Below are positions 10,745-22,359 of a DNA stretch of 64,000 nucleotides, piece by piece (position 1 is the stretch's first letter; each line of letters starts with the position of its first letter). The position numbers and the translations under genes are program-made. This DNA comes from Periplaneta americana. Lineage: Eukaryota; Arthropoda; Insecta; Blattodea; Blattidae. The stretch lies in the NCBI RefSeq assembly GCF_040183065.1, contig NC_091122.1:153231955-153295954 (forward strand), given 5' to 3'. The notes beneath the pieces are model-generated. The model saw only the letters and a list, made by a program, of their open reading frames with translations, did not search any database and was not told the DNA's origin.

Positions 10745-11399
10745 AAAAAATACAAGATATACTCTGGTCTTCTTATGTATAATAGCCTACCAAATTACCT
10801 TAAAGAAATAAAGAGTCCACTGCAAAAACGGGGAATGTCGAATTTATTTCATTTTGCAGGAAATGAAATTTAAACTTTGACATTCCCCCTTTTTGTGTTG
10901 TATACCAATTCGTCAACACGATGTAGATCTGAACTATCATCTGTCTTGCAATGCAACAAAGTTTATTGTATTCGACTCCCTTTGATCTATAGTACTGAAC
11001 CTTCACCTCATTTTTCACAAATTTATGACAGTCCCCCTTTTTGCAGTGAACTCTTCAAATATCTGCACATCAAAAATTTAAGAAAGCTCTTCATAAAATT
11101 TTAATCAAAAACTGCTTTTATAGTATGAACGAATTTACTGAAAATTACCATAAATGAATAGAAGAAGTACGTCTTACTTCAAAAATTTTACTTCCTCTTT
11201 TCCAGATCCTGATTTCGAGAAGGGATGTCTTCTCATGAAGGACGCGTTGATCGAAATTGACTCCAGACTTCTAAATGAAATGTGATTTGTCTTGTAAAGT
11301 GTTACATATGTTCTTGTGATTGTTATTTGTTAATGTTGAAATTATTTATAATAATTAATGTTGAAATTTTGTATCTTGTATTTTAGTTAATGTACTCTA
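10745..11399 (+). pseudogene. LINE 3' region (ORF2 end and 3' UTR) split by MITEs
   Basis: Plus-strand YNSLPNYLKEIKSP (10778-10817) resumes after a MITE as LFKYLHIKNLRKLFIKF and a stop near 11102. This is the usual end of a Jockey/CR1-type LINE ORF2. The 3' UTR runs on and ends in AATGAATATGAATATG near 11680, after a second MITE at 11400-11584. Confidence 0.65.
10818..11048. mobile_element. 231-bp MITE
   Basis: The ends are CACTGCAAAAACGGGGAATG and, inverted on the right, CACTGCAAAAAGGGGGACTG. An internal foldback (10825-10900) repeats the GGGGAATGTC motif. It interrupts the LINE reading frame. A clear target duplication is not visible. Confidence 0.7.
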
Positions 11400-11584
11400 T
11401 CACAGTCTAGTATATACAATCACGAAGCTTGAGTTGTTGAGGGTACTAGTAACAATAGACTGTGCCGGTACTATTTCGCATTGTCTATGATGAGGCATTA
11501 GTAGCGATCCTAGTGGTTAGCAACTATCTATGCATGCATATTCCCTACGTATTGAGCTTCGTGACTGTATATAATAGACTGTGG
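11400..11584. mobile_element. TA-flanked MITE, copy 1
   Basis: The ends share CACAGTCTAGTATATACAAT and its inverse; both also contain CACGAAGCTT or its equivalent about 20 nt in. Flanked by TA on each side, as for Tc1/mariner-type elements. Second copy at 44370-44578. Confidence 0.8.
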
Positions 11585-11888
11585 TACTAAGTTGAATTTT
11601 AATTATGTGTTAATTTTGACATGTCCCATATCATGTGTGTGATCAGTTGGACGCAATAAATGAATATGAATATGCGTGAAAATTGTACTTAATAATATGC
11701 ACCTGAAGATTGAGGTAATACAATTAACAAAGTGAGAAAATAGATTATTAGTTAGGGCCTTCTTTTGCAATTGGATAAAAAAAACTTATTAGTTGTCTTT
11801 TATATCACTGAGTTCAGAATGATTTATTGTATAACCCTAGAAAGTTTTATTCTATTCTGAACATTTTAAGGCCATAACTCTGCTAGGT

Positions 11889-11970
11889 AAAATAAAATAA
11901 AATAAAATAAAATAAAATAAAATAAAATAAAATAAAATAAAATAAATAAAATAAAAATAAATAAATAAAA
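11889..11970. repeat. (AAAAT)n microsatellite
   Basis: At least eleven AAAAT units followed by AAAT variants. Confidence 0.95.
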
Positions 11971-12013
11971 CATTAAAAGCCTAGAAATACTGAACTAAAT
12001 ATCTGTACAGAAT

Positions 12014-12937
12014 TAAACCAAATCCTTTAACCCTATTGAATATAGAGTATAATCTAAATTTAACAGAAGAAATACTGAAATCAGAAGTAAACACTGAAAT
12101 ACTGAAACAATTGTCTTTAGAGACAATATTAGGTACCCTCCACAAAACTGGCTTCATTTATACACTGACGGATCCTTGATTTCCAGGGAACAAGGTGCTG
12201 GTGCAGGTGTTACGTGCTGTCTCTTCTCACTTTATAGATCTCTTGGATATGGAACAACAAGTTTTGATGGAGAAATCATTGCAATAAGTGAAAGTCTCAG
12301 GAATCTTCTATGCCACATCAGTAAATTTTAAAATGCAGTTACCGGTATATTGTCAGACTCCAAAGCAGCTATTCTATCAATAGTCTCTAGAAACACACCT
12401 TCATCTCGAACAGCAGAAATAACTAAAATGCTCTCTCAATTAATAACACTCAATAAAAGAATTGTATTCCAATGGGTACCATCCCATTGTGGAATCCTGG
12501 GAAACGAGAATGCGGATGCTTTAGCAAAGAAGGGCAGCACTGCTACTTACAGACCTGTTACTAAATCTACGTATTACTCTGTGAAAAGATTTATTAAATC
12601 TATATACTTAGACTTCAACAAACAAAACACAATCTCAAGGGAAAAAATGGAACTCTCTGCATCATAATCCACAGTTAATTCCCGATTTACCACGAAAATC
12701 GTCTGTAGCTGTATTTAGATTGGCAACAGGCCATGATTGTTTGGCCAAGCACCTGCATAGAATTGGAATATATCAGTCCCCTAATTATCCATTGTGCAAT
12801 TCAAATCAAGAAATGGATTCGGAACATCTCAAAATCTGTGCTTCAGTGGCTGACTATGACAATATCTTTGAAAAATATTGGAGTGCAAGAGGTCAAGTGA
12901 CTTTATTGTAAAACGCTTGGCATTAAAAAATAACAAT
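12014..12937 (+). mobile_element. 5'-truncated I-like LINE (RNase H and C-terminal Cys/His region)
   Basis: The plus-strand reading shows an RNase H domain: FIYTDGSLISREQGAGAG, FDGEIIAISESLRNLL, ILSDSKAAILS and WVPSHCGILGNENADALAKK carry the D-E-D-D residues. A zinc-knuckle-like tail CPLCNSNQEMDSEHLKIC-type follows (here reading YPLCNSN). Frames are broken at about 12330 and 12665. Target duplications ATATCTGTACAGAA (12000-12013) and ATATTTGTACAGAA (12938-12951) differ at one base. Related copies: 18021-18138, 21929-22137, 31652-32623, 49990-50066. Confidence 0.87.
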
Positions 12938-12989
12938 ATATTTGTACAGAAATTTTTTAATCGCACAAACATCGATTCCTGCTCCCCCT

Positions 12990-13140
12990 AAGTCCATTCG
13001 GTCTCACATTTTCTTTTCATCTTTTCCTAGGTCTTCCGACATTGCAGTGTCCTCTGGGCTGATATAATCTAATATTAACTTAGGATATCTTCCATTATGT
13101 ATTCTGTTAATATGATTTATCCAGTAATTAATGTAGGCTA
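12990..13140 (-). pseudogene. LINE C-terminal scrap
   Basis: Minus-strand YWINHINRIHNGRYPKLIL resembles the W..H..RM...R.PK.IL block near the end of several insect LINE polymerases. Short and degraded. Confidence 0.45.
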
Positions 13141-13454
13141 ATTAGAGGAAAATATAAACAGATAGTAGTGTGGTGTGACCTAAATATGAAGGCTCAGCAT
13201 AACTTGTATTGCGGTTGTTGACATTAAAATACTGATACCAAATCTTCAAGAAGTTTTACGTATGCAATGTTCAAAGAGTAGTATGCTGCCGAATTGTTGG
13301 GAGCTCAATTTTACCGTTGCGGCAATACTGAATGAAGTGGTCAATCTCTTTCCGCAACTGAAGTAATGGATACACTATGAAGGGAATAATGAAATATCCA
13401 GTCCTGTAATAAGATACCTCTATTTCTATGTTGTTTTGTGTTCTGTTTTTTATA

Positions 13455-15403
13455 CAGGGTGGTTCACGAGGATTTACCGTCCCTTATGGCGCTTATTTTC
13501 AAAGACATTCTGAACAAAAATGTCATATAAACATTTGTTCTAATCTCAATATTTTCACAGTTACACTAATTTGAAATTGTTTGTAAAATACATTTATTCT
13601 TGAGTTTTAAGGGTAAAATCAATCTTCTTAATGTATCCAGTGATTTGCTGACAGCATAAAGTCCACTATAGTCCACTGTAGTCTATTCAGTTGTTGTTTT
13701 TCACGAGAAATGGGGGTATTTTGATCGGTGTTCATTATAGATGCCTGTTGCTAGTAGCCAGAATTGGGGTGTAGTCAATATATACTGCAGGGCTGTGTCT
13801 TCTGCAACTGGTACTGATGATTTTAATTGACTTCTTTTGTGGTTTATGGATGGACAGTATAGAGGAATGTGTTCCAGATCTTCATCATGATTATTACATC
13901 ACAGACAAGTAGGATTATCAGAAATGTTAAATATAGCCCCCTTGAAGTCAGTAAGTATGCAAATAGATTTTTCAGAAATTTGAGTAACACACTGAAGAGC
14001 AGCATCAATAGCTAGCAATTCAGTGTCAAGACTGGAGGAGGATGAACATGGTATGAAATAACTTTCTTGATATTTTGGAATATAATACCCTGCTCCTGAT
14101 GTCCCATTATTAGGATTTAGAGATCCATCTGTATAAATTTGAAGATGTTCCTTATATGTGCTGCAGAGTAGTTCCATGGCATCTAACTTAAGAATGTATG
14201 AAGGATCATTTTTGGAATGATTTCCTGGAATTTGTATGCTATGTTTTGGAATCACCCATTTCCATGGAGGAATTTCGTTCACAACTCGAGTTTTAGCAAT
14301 GAGTGTGTCTGTGATGTAAATTGGCATTTCTTCTTTTTTTATTTTATAGAAATTACACAGGATATCATCTGACAGTTTGAAGAACATCTGAGATCTGAAT
14401 GAGGCTTGCAATTTTAAATGTAATTTTAGATCTTTTGTAATATATATTGTCTGATTGGTTGAATGTTACATTCAATTTTAGGGCAACAGTTGATGTGGTT
14501 TGTGGTACTCCTAGGCATAATCTTAAGGCTGAGTTTTGAAGAACATACATTTTTTGTAGATGAGTTATTGATGCTCCTCCCCATATTTCACATCCATAGG
14601 TCAATTTTGATCGTATATAAGCATTATAAAAACAGATGCATTGTCGTGATATCTGATCCCCATTTCTTATTAGCTATGATCTCCAAGAGATTTAATCGTG
14701 GTAGACACTACAAAGCAACATTGGTTAAATGTGTTTTCCATAAAAATTTTTCATCAAAAATTAATCCTAGGATCTTAGGAGTTGGATTGTACTGAAGGGT
14801 AAAGGGTAAAAGAATATTACAGATAAAGAATGAACTATTCAGGAGTATCATTTCTTTAATTAGCACATTTCTGAAGCAAAAAATGTGTTGTGAATTCCAT
14901 AGTTGCTTCATACTTAATTTTTTTTCGATTTTGAACTACAAAATTACATTTTCTTACGCATTTATCACAACAATTGTTATAAATCACGCCACTCTTGTAA
15001 ATTCTTCAAGACTGTATATTAGGATGCAATTAAACTGTAAAGAATCAAGTTCTTAAAGTCGTACAATTTGTAAAAGTTTTTATGAGGACTGCATAACAAT
15101 GATGTCATTTTTAGTTAAAAATTGAAAAACAAAATCTGTACAAAGCAACTGACAGTAGGCTACATTTTTAGCTTCAGAACACTAGCCAATTAAATAAATG
15201 ATATTTATGAATAGTTCATTCTCTATTTGTAATATTATTTTACCTTTAAACTAAAGAAAAAAGGTATTTTACAAACAACTTCAAATTAGTGTAACTTTGA
15301 AAATATTAAGATTAAGACAAAAATGTTTATATGACATTTTTTGCTCAGAATGACTTCGGAAATAAGCTCCGTATGTGACAGTAAATCCTCGTGAATCACC
15401 CTG
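13455..15403. mobile_element. TIR DNA transposon with an internal LINE
   Basis: The left end CAGGGTGGTTCACGAGGATT and the right end, inverted CAGGGTGATTCACGAGGATT, match for about 25 nt. Related sequence continues inward (both have a TGTCATATAAACAT block). Flanked by TA (13453-13454, 15404-15405). No transposase frame of its own is visible; the centre is occupied by LINE sequence at about 13790-14890. Confidence 0.8.
13790..14890 (-). pseudogene. LINE fragment with RNase H, R1/I-like
   Basis: Minus-strand blocks in order: YNPTPKILGLIFDEKFLWK (14720-14790), MTYGCEIWGGASITHLQKM (14550-14604), and an RNase H domain LQIYTDGSLNPNNGTSGAGY, LDTELLAIDAAL and CILTDFKGAIF (13920-14150). Multiple frame changes. 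A segment at 14795-14885 recurs inverted at 15165-15255, so the insertion is rearranged, as twin priming produces. Confidence 0.75.
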
Positions 15404-15489
15404 TATGTACTATGTACTTCATGTACTGTGTATGTATCAAACCTGGTTGAGTGGAAAATAACGTCTTATGGCCTCAATTCTGCCAGAAA

Positions 15490-15545
15490 AAATAAAGCCG
15501 CCACCGCTGCCGTCACCACCGCCACCACCACCACCACCACCATCA
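15490..15545. repeat. (CCA)n-like microsatellite
   Basis: Imperfect CCACCGCC and CACCAC units. Confidence 0.85.
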
Positions 15546-15599
15546 CTACGACTACTACCTACTACTATTCACAATTTGAAACACTGAACTTTTAAAAAC

Positions 15600-15605
15600 T
15601 TTATT
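15600..15605 (-). promoter_or_regulatory. Candidate poly(A) signal of cathepsin gene 1
   Basis: AATAAA on the minus strand about 205 nt beyond the stop codon at 15811-15813. Position is reasonable; nothing else supports it. Confidence 0.35.
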
Positions 15606-15810
15606 TGAACATCATTCCTTTTGTTACAAAATACTCCTACAATGTGAAAGTTAATAAATGCTATATTTCATCCATAAACTTACCAATGTTTTATCTTAAA
15701 AATTCGCACCCATATAAGGACTAGGGGGCAAGGTGCTTGACTAGCACTGTAGTGTTTGTTTCTTCACACATAAATCTGTAGTACTCTTCTGGAAGTCTCT
15801 GCAGTTATAT

Positions 15811-16050
<240 letters not shown>

Positions 16051-16229
16051 TCAAATGATTAGTCAATACTCATCAACTTTTTACTTCATATATTTTTAAA
16101 TCGTTGCCAAAAAGTATTACGAAAAAATTTCATTACATGCAACTTAAAATGGTGTCAATGGAGTTAGCATGTGAAAAATTGCTTAACAATATGCAGGATA
16201 TAATGCTAATAAATGTAATGAGTTCAGGA

Positions 16230-16356
16230 CTATCAGTCTGATATCGTACTCAGTGAAGATTCTCCTGAAAGTACTAAATTGACGTTCATTTTCTAAGATG
16301 GAAGGCGAGTTCGAAGAAAAGCAATTTGACTTTAGGAAGGGAAAAGGTACGAGAGA
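16230..16356 (+). pseudogene. LINE RT fragment, part 1
   Basis: Plus-strand EEKQFDFRKGKGTRDVTGL is the RT motif usually read QFGFRKGKGTRDA. The reading resumes on the other side of a SINE at 16634. Confidence 0.6.
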
Positions 16357-16367
16357 TGTAACTGGAC

Positions 16368-16622
16368 GTCCACACCTGTGGAGTAACGGCTAGCGCGTCT
16401 GGCCGCGAAACCAGGTGGCCCGGATTCGATTCCCAGTCGGGGAAAGTTACCTGGTTGAGGTTTTTTCCGGGGTTTTCCCTCAACCCAATATGAGCAAATG
16501 CTGGGTAACTTTCGGTGTTGGACCCTAGACTCATTTCACAGGCATTATCACCTTCATCTCATTCAAACGCTAAATAACCTAAGATGTTGATAAAGCGTCG
16601 TAAAATAACATAGGCCTCCTAC
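16368..16622 (+). mobile_element. tRNA-derived SINE, family A
   Basis: Same structure as 4625-4876 (B-box region CCGGATTCGATTCCCAG, GTTTTTTCCGGGGTTTTCCC, CGCTAAATAACCTAAGATG). Target duplications TGTAACTGGAC at 16357-16367 and 16623-16633. The tail is short and not poly(A)-like. Confidence 0.9.
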
Positions 16623-16633
16623 TGTAACTGGAC

Positions 16634-16833
16634 TGCTTAGAACAATCGGCAGAAGATACCTCGAGAAGAATAAAGAATTGTATGTAGTATTTGTGGACCT
16701 AAAAAAGGCTTTTGACAGAATGAATTGGAAGAAACTTATGGAGGTCCTGAAGAAAATAGACAAATCTTTATATGAAACAAAGAGACAAAACCAGGATAGG
16801 AGAATAAATATCAGAGGAAAGTGGAATAGGGAG
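16634..16833 (+). pseudogene. LINE RT fragment, part 2
   Basis: LLRTIGRRYLEKNKELYVVF then VDLKKAFDRMNWKKLMEVLK continues the RT begun at 16230; VDLKKAFDR holds the first catalytic Asp of the palm. The reading degrades after about 16830. Confidence 0.75.
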
Positions 16834-17583
16834 AAGGGCATGACAAAATTCCCGTGTACTAGACAGTTATCATCTCCCTTCCTCTATAACAGGCATGTCA
16901 GAAATCAGACTCTAAATGTGCAGTTATGTGCGCAGATCACCGGTCTGTGCAGACTGCACCACTCGAGCGTTGCTCTTACCCTTTCTTAGTTGGAGGGGTG
17001 TACAATAATCTATTCTGCGCTTCTAGGGATGGATTAAATAGGCATTTGGACATTATAAACACACTTAGCAGAAGGAAAAAAAAAAACAAGGCTATTATCA
17101 GTGTCTATACTTGACAATTGCAATACAAGAAACTTTAGGCTTACTCAGTTATACTTGACAAAGTAATGGTTTGTAAAGCATAATTTATTAATATGATTTT
17201 TATATAGTACGGTATTTGAAGAAAAAAAAAATTGCAGTAATTTCGAAACAACAAAAAACGAAAAAATAGCTACTAGTAGCTACTAATTATTTTAAAGTAA
17301 TAGACCCTACTCTTTCATTGCTCGTCGAGCATTATTATTTATTGGGACCATTAGTACAAATGTTGAAGAAAATATTACATTCCCAATTAATTACATGCAG
17401 TAGGACATTGTGAAGTTTTTACACTGAAATTATTTCCATGCTGTATATCAATATAAATTAACATTAATGTTAATAAATGATATAAATTAAGCTTAGAATT
17501 TAAATTCGCATATAGTTTAAATGGAAAACGTTGAGAGCAAGTATCGACAAGTTGGGAGCATTACTGAAAGAAATTAAAAGTGT
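16834..17583. other. No gene recognised (intron of cathepsin gene 1)
   Basis: Unique-looking AT-rich intronic sequence; small frames only, no motif found. Confidence 0.5.
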
Positions 17584-17597
17584 AGTTCACAAGCTGA

Positions 17598-17819
17598 ATC
17601 CAGAAATGCATATAGAGTGTTAGTTGGGAGACCGGAGGGAAAAAGACCTTTAGGGAGGCCGAGACGTAGATGGGAGGGTAATATTAAAATGGATTTGAGG
17701 GAGGTGGGATATGATGATAGAGAGTGGATTAATCTTGCACAGGATAGGGACCGATGGCGGGCTTATGTGAGGGCGGCAATGAACCTTCGGGTTCCTTAAA
17801 AGCCATTTGTAAGTAAGTA
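17598..17819 (+). mobile_element. 5'-truncated RTE LINE, 3' end only
   Basis: Nearly identical to the last 220 nt of the RTE at 55019-58235 (encodes [20 protein letters not shown] through to NLRVP and stop). It ends at the GTAAGTAAGTAA tail. Fourteen-bp target duplications AGTTCACAAGCTGA at 17584-17597 and 17820-17833 prove a retrotransposition event. Confidence 0.93.
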
Positions 17820-18020
17820 AGTTCACAAGCTGAGAAGCGACGATATTCTATATATATGTTAGGTTTAAAGGTTTATTAATTATTAGCATAATATAGTGAC
17901 GTGAGATGGAAAATTTGCCATTATATATTTTCTCAAAAAAATTTTCCGCCTTGCAAATAGTTGCTTTCTTCGCTCCTTACAACCTTAAAAGCCTTACATG
18001 TATTCCTCAGTATATTCTCA

Positions 18021-18138
18021 ACACCTCAAAATCTGTGCTTCAGTGGCTGGCCATGATAATATCTTTGAAAAATATTGGAGTGCAAGAGGTCAAATGACTT
18101 TATTGTCAAACGCCTGGCATTAGAAAACAACAAACAAC
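18021..18138 (+). mobile_element. 5'-truncated I-like LINE, 3' end
   Basis: Matches the end of 12014-12937 (CAAAATCTGTGCTTCAGTGG and GGAGTGCAAGAGGTCAA) and ends in a CAA-rich tail. Target duplications ATATTCTCA at 18012-18020 and 18139-18147. Confidence 0.85.
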
Positions 18139-18717
18139 ATATTCTCATCAATTACCAGCTTATGAAAGTCGTATGTCGTCTAATCTTTGATGGCTATGTT
18201 AGTACAGACTCCAAAACAACGCCATTGTGAAGTTCGTTTTTCCGTGAGAGTACTGATTAAGAATAAGCGCTGGCAATATCATGTTTTGAGAACTTTACTA
18301 ATTTGATCTAAATTGTCACAACACTATTACCTCGATATGGGCTGATGAAAGCTTTTCATTTTAAAATAATTATTGTTGGCTGAGGAAAACATAACAATTA
18401 TGTTATATGATTCGTAATTTCTCTTCTTCATTATCTGTGAACTCCTCACTTTATTTATCATAACTCATTCACAGACACAGCCAAATCAGCACCCATACTG
18501 AAACTGTGTTACTGAAAGAAAAGCTGATATGCTGTTGCAGGTCTGTATAGCCCTGTCGCGTTCCCCTCCAACGCGATTCACTCCCTCCAGGTAGGGGAAT
18601 AGAAAGTGCACATCGCACAGAGACCACTGCACAATGTGCAGAGTTTTGACATGCTTGCTCTATAATATAGTCTACACAGAATTCCACCATCTCTTTCTCT
18701 AGAAGAAAAGCACTGTA
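18139..18717. other. No gene recognised (intron)
   Basis: Unremarkable intronic sequence; the minus-strand frame at 18469-18837 overlaps the tRNA-like repeat and has no recognised domain. Confidence 0.5.
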
Positions 18718-19331
18718 TATAATGAATTTAAATACTATTATAGTCACAATCATGCCATGGTATGAAAGAAAAATTTCACAACCTCGAGCGGGAATCGAAC
18801 CTGCGACTTCCTGTTCTCCGGCCAGGTGCTCTACCACTGAGCTATCGAGTTCGTCTCACGCCAAAGGCTTGGAATTATCTTTCATACTGGCGACTCTGTT
18901 ATAGAGTACTGTCCATAGCGTCTGATCTAGTCAGCACTGCTTATGGGTTGAAAGAAACTTTTTACAAATGCAATCTTCATCTTGCGATGTTTGGTGCGTA
19001 TACACGTCCGTTGATATGACATATTAATGGATTTAAATACTATTATAGTCACAATCATGCCATGGTATGAAAGAAAAATTTCACAACCTCGAGCAGGAAT
19101 CGAACCTACGACTTCCTGGTCTCCAGTCAGGCGCTCTACCACTGAGCTATCGTGTTCGTCTCACGCCAAAGGCTTGGAATTATCCTTTCATACTGGCGAC
19201 TCTGTTATAGAGTACTGTCCATAGCGTCTGATCTAGTCAGCACTGCTTATGGGTTGAAAGAAACTTTTTACAAATGCAATCTTCATCTTGCGATGTTTGG
19301 TGATGTATACACGTCCGTTGATGTGACATAA
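18718..19331 (-). repeat. Tandem dimer of a ~306-bp repeat with a tRNA-like module
   Basis: Two head-to-tail units, about 18718-19024 and 19025-19331, differ at only a few positions. Each carries, on the minus strand, a tRNA-like fold (about 18780-18851 and 19082-19153) with AGCTCAGTGGTAGAGC as A box and AGGTTCGATTCC as B box. The module lies well inside the unit and is followed by GTGAAATTTTTCTTT. The anticodon position would read GGA, but there is no long variable arm and the acceptor stem has a mismatch, so I do not call a tRNA gene. Confidence 0.8.
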
Positions 19332-19635
19332 TATTTATCATGGTACAGTGAGAGCCAGTGATTTTGGCAGGTGATCTTGATGACAATGCCAGTAGACGAG
19401 CCAATGTTGTCCTGTGTGAGCTGTATGAATGAGATGCGATAACACTCTCAGTTATTGTTTACATGTTCATATCCCCGGCTCATATCATTATTATGAAACT
19501 CCACAGTACAGTCCCATTCATAGAATTGCCTTCAATGACTTTCATTCGTAATAATTTTACAATATGCCTCCTGAATTTTCTAAATTTAAAGGAAAAAAGC
19601 ATTGCATACTCAGAACCATGAAATTATTGAATATA
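19332..19635. other. No gene recognised (intron)
   Basis: Intronic sequence without recognisable elements. Confidence 0.5.
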
Positions 19636-21073
19636 CGAGGGGGATCCAGGAAATAACGACCGTTTGCGCATACCCGCCGCGCAGCTGACTCCCCTTCCTT
19701 GTTTGAAGGTCAACTGGCTTCCTTAACATGTGTTCTCATAATGTTGTGAGTACCGGTTGCAACAAGTCGCCATTGTGCATTTTGTGTTACTTCAAAATGA
19801 ACGACGTGATAGATAATCCCGCCGACTGTGAGGTGAGGAGTGTGATTCGATTTTTGAATGCCCGACATTTGAAACCTGCAGAAATTTACCGGTAATTGAA
19901 AGAAGTGTATGGTGATACTGTAATGAATGAAAGAAATGTGAGAAAATGGTGCGAAATGTTCAACAATGGGCGAACACGCTCTCGCCATGAAACAATACTA
20001 ACAATACCATCCCATCGCACCTCCTCATACTCATCCTCTTTCACAATAGCCCTGCCAAGACTCTGGAATTCGTTACCTGCTAGCATCAGGGACTGTCGAA
20101 ATAAAATTCAATTCAAACGCAAACTTACTAGGCACTTGGTCAGTAATTGAGACTCGTTCAGACATGGTTTCTTGTAAATAGTTCTTTTAATCTACCACAA
20201 AATATCTCAATATCCGGTAATTTCATCACTATAGAATTTTGTTATTGTAGGTTTAATTTGTAATTTAGTAAATACAAAAATATTCTTTGTTCTTAACTTC
20301 TATGATAAAATGTCTAGCTTTCATTAATCAGGTATTCTTGTCGTACTTTAATTTTTATTGTAATTGTAATTGTAAATTTAATATTAATTGTAATCTTATT
20401 GTTCATGTTATAGTTGTAATCCCCTGGTAGAGGGGCAGAGAAGGCCTGACGGCCTTATCTCTACCAGGTTAAATAAATAAATCTAAAATCTAAACAAATG
20501 TCCACGATGAAACTTGACCCGGACGTCCATCACTCATCACAGAAGACCTGAAGACTAAAGTGAACGACAGAATCTTGCAAGACAGGCGCACATCACTCGA
20601 CGAATTGCATATTGCCTTTCCTGACATTTCTCGCTCTTTGCTTGGTGAAATTGTGTCGCAACATCTTGGCTACCACAAAATCTGTGCCCGCTCGCACACT
20701 GCTGCTTCAACTCGAGAATTGCTGGATCAATTCGGTTGGGAAATCTTTGATCATCCGCCCTATAGTCCAGACCTTGCTCCTAGCGATTTTCACCTTTTCA
20801 CTAAGCTGAAAGACTTTCTGGGTGGTACGCGTTTTGGAAGTGATGAAGAGTTGAAGAAGACAGTGAACACCTGGCTTAATGAACTGGCGGCAGAGGAGTA
20901 TAACACGGGAATTCTAAAGCTAGTGAACAGATACGACAAATGTTTAAATGTATGTGGTGATTATGTAGAGAAGTAAAAGAAGCTTCAGTTATGTAACAGA
21001 CTTTGTTTTTTCAAATAAATATTTTTTTTTAATTATTACAACAAAACGGTCGTTATTTCCTGGATCCCCCTCG
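19636..21073 (+). mobile_element. Mariner element, internally deleted and carrying a LINE
   Basis: TIRs CGAGGGGGATCCAGGAAATA at both ends, flanked by TA (19634-19635, 21074-21075). The left half encodes the transposase start (MNDVIDNPADCEVRSVIRFL). The right half encodes HTAASTRELLDQFGWEIFDH through YSPDLAPSDFHLF to the end (GDYVEK). Compared with 59580-60912, about 390 nt are deleted near 20693, removing the first two catalytic Asp residues, and 516 nt of LINE are inserted at 19977. Non-autonomous. Confidence 0.93.
19977..20492 (+). mobile_element. LINE 3' fragment inserted in the mariner
   Basis: Encodes LPRLWNSLPASIRDCRNKIQ then FKRKLTRHLVSN and a stop, the typical ORF2 terminus of Jockey/CR1-like LINEs. 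It has a 3' UTR and an (AAAT)n-type tail. It interrupts the mariner between CGAACA and AACAAATG, giving a short AACA duplication. Confidence 0.85.
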
Positions 21074-21075
21074 TA

Positions 21076-21915
21076 TTTATTACTTCATGAGTGAAAGGCA
21101 AAAAATTTGGTACGAACTGTGTCGCATTGTTTTCATTAACAACAAACATCCACGAACTACAAGAATGAGTTACAGAAGTGACAGGAATCGACGGTCGATT
21201 TCAAGAGCGATAACCGAAAATAAAGAAATAAGTAATTCGATAAACCAAGCAAAAAACCTGATGTTCCAAAAGGATTAATGGAAACAGATGAATATGATAA
21301 ATTAATATAATGATTTCATTCATGCATAGTTCGGGTTTACAAGGAATGGCAATCCTTGAATAATGAGGTGGGTTCTAAACAATAGGTCACGAGAAAAGTT
21401 GTCGATTTGATTTTTGTGCACATGTTCTCAATAAATCGACGATATGCTGATTACTAGAAAAATTTAAAGAGATAGGATCCCTGTTAAACATAAAGGAAAC
21501 TAGAAACCCAAGCTTTCTAACCAAGGAAAGATTAGACGAGATAGGAGCAGCCTTAGAAAGAAGTCCGAGGAAATCGTTGCCTCGTTTATCATTTCAGTGA
21601 TTGTAATTTTTACAATAAAATTTTGGTAGCAGAAATTCGTCAAGTGTTTAATAACGTGTTCAAAAGGTGCCAGGCTTTCCTATTAGCAGAGGGGCGTCAT
21701 TTTGAGCACCTTCTGTAAATAAAGGTAAGCTTAATCTAGTCACATTATTTCTTAGTTTACGCACAACTCAGGAGAGACAAGCCGGGCCTGATGAGGCAAG
21801 TGTGCTAGGCGTATGTGGTAAAAGTTTCGTGGGAGATGTAGGCAAGCGATTGCGTCATATGTGAGAAACCTTGAACTTTTCAAATGCTATTTCAAACGTT
21901 ATTAAAGTCAGTTAT
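21076..21915. other. Mostly unrecognised; short transposase scrap near 21610-21715
   Basis: The plus-strand reading RQVFNNVFKRCQAFLLAEGR then HFEHLL and a stop (about 21635-21718) resembles a mariner-type transposase C-terminus. The rest is unremarkable. Confidence 0.45.
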
Positions 21916-21928
21916 ACATTTTTCTAAC

Positions 21929-22137
21929 GACCATGACTTTTTGGCCAAACACCCGCATAGAATTGGAATATATCAGTCCCCTAATTGCCCATTGTACAAC
22001 TCAAACCAAGAAATGGATTCGGAAACCTCAAAATCTGTGCTTCAGTGGCTGGCCATGACAATATCTTTCAAAAATATTGGAGTGCAAGAGGTCAAATGGA
22101 TTTATTGTCAAATGCCTGGCATTAGAAAACAACAACA
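21929..22137 (+). mobile_element. 5'-truncated I-like LINE, 3' end
   Basis: Encodes HDFLAKHPHRIGIYQSPNCP as in 12014-12937 and 31652-32623, then a CAACAACAACA tail. Thirteen-bp target duplications ACATTTTTCTAAC at 21916-21928 and 22138-22150. Confidence 0.9.
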
Positions 22138-22359
22138 ACATTTTTCTAACTTATGTGTTTTTTCCCCAGACCCCATAAAAACATATAAAAGAAATTTTAC
22201 TGTAATTTCTGAAAATTTGCTATACACAGAACAGACTGATAGGACACAGTATACTCAGGTCACTTCTTCGATATCGGGGTTCTTCAAAATCACGAATTTA
22301 TGAGTAAATTTTTACAGCACTGAAACACTTTATCTTTTATATTATTAGTAGACATCCCT

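Noticed and set aside
18780-18851. Possible tRNA-Ser
   Set aside because: No long variable arm, mismatched acceptor stem, and present in a tandem repeat.
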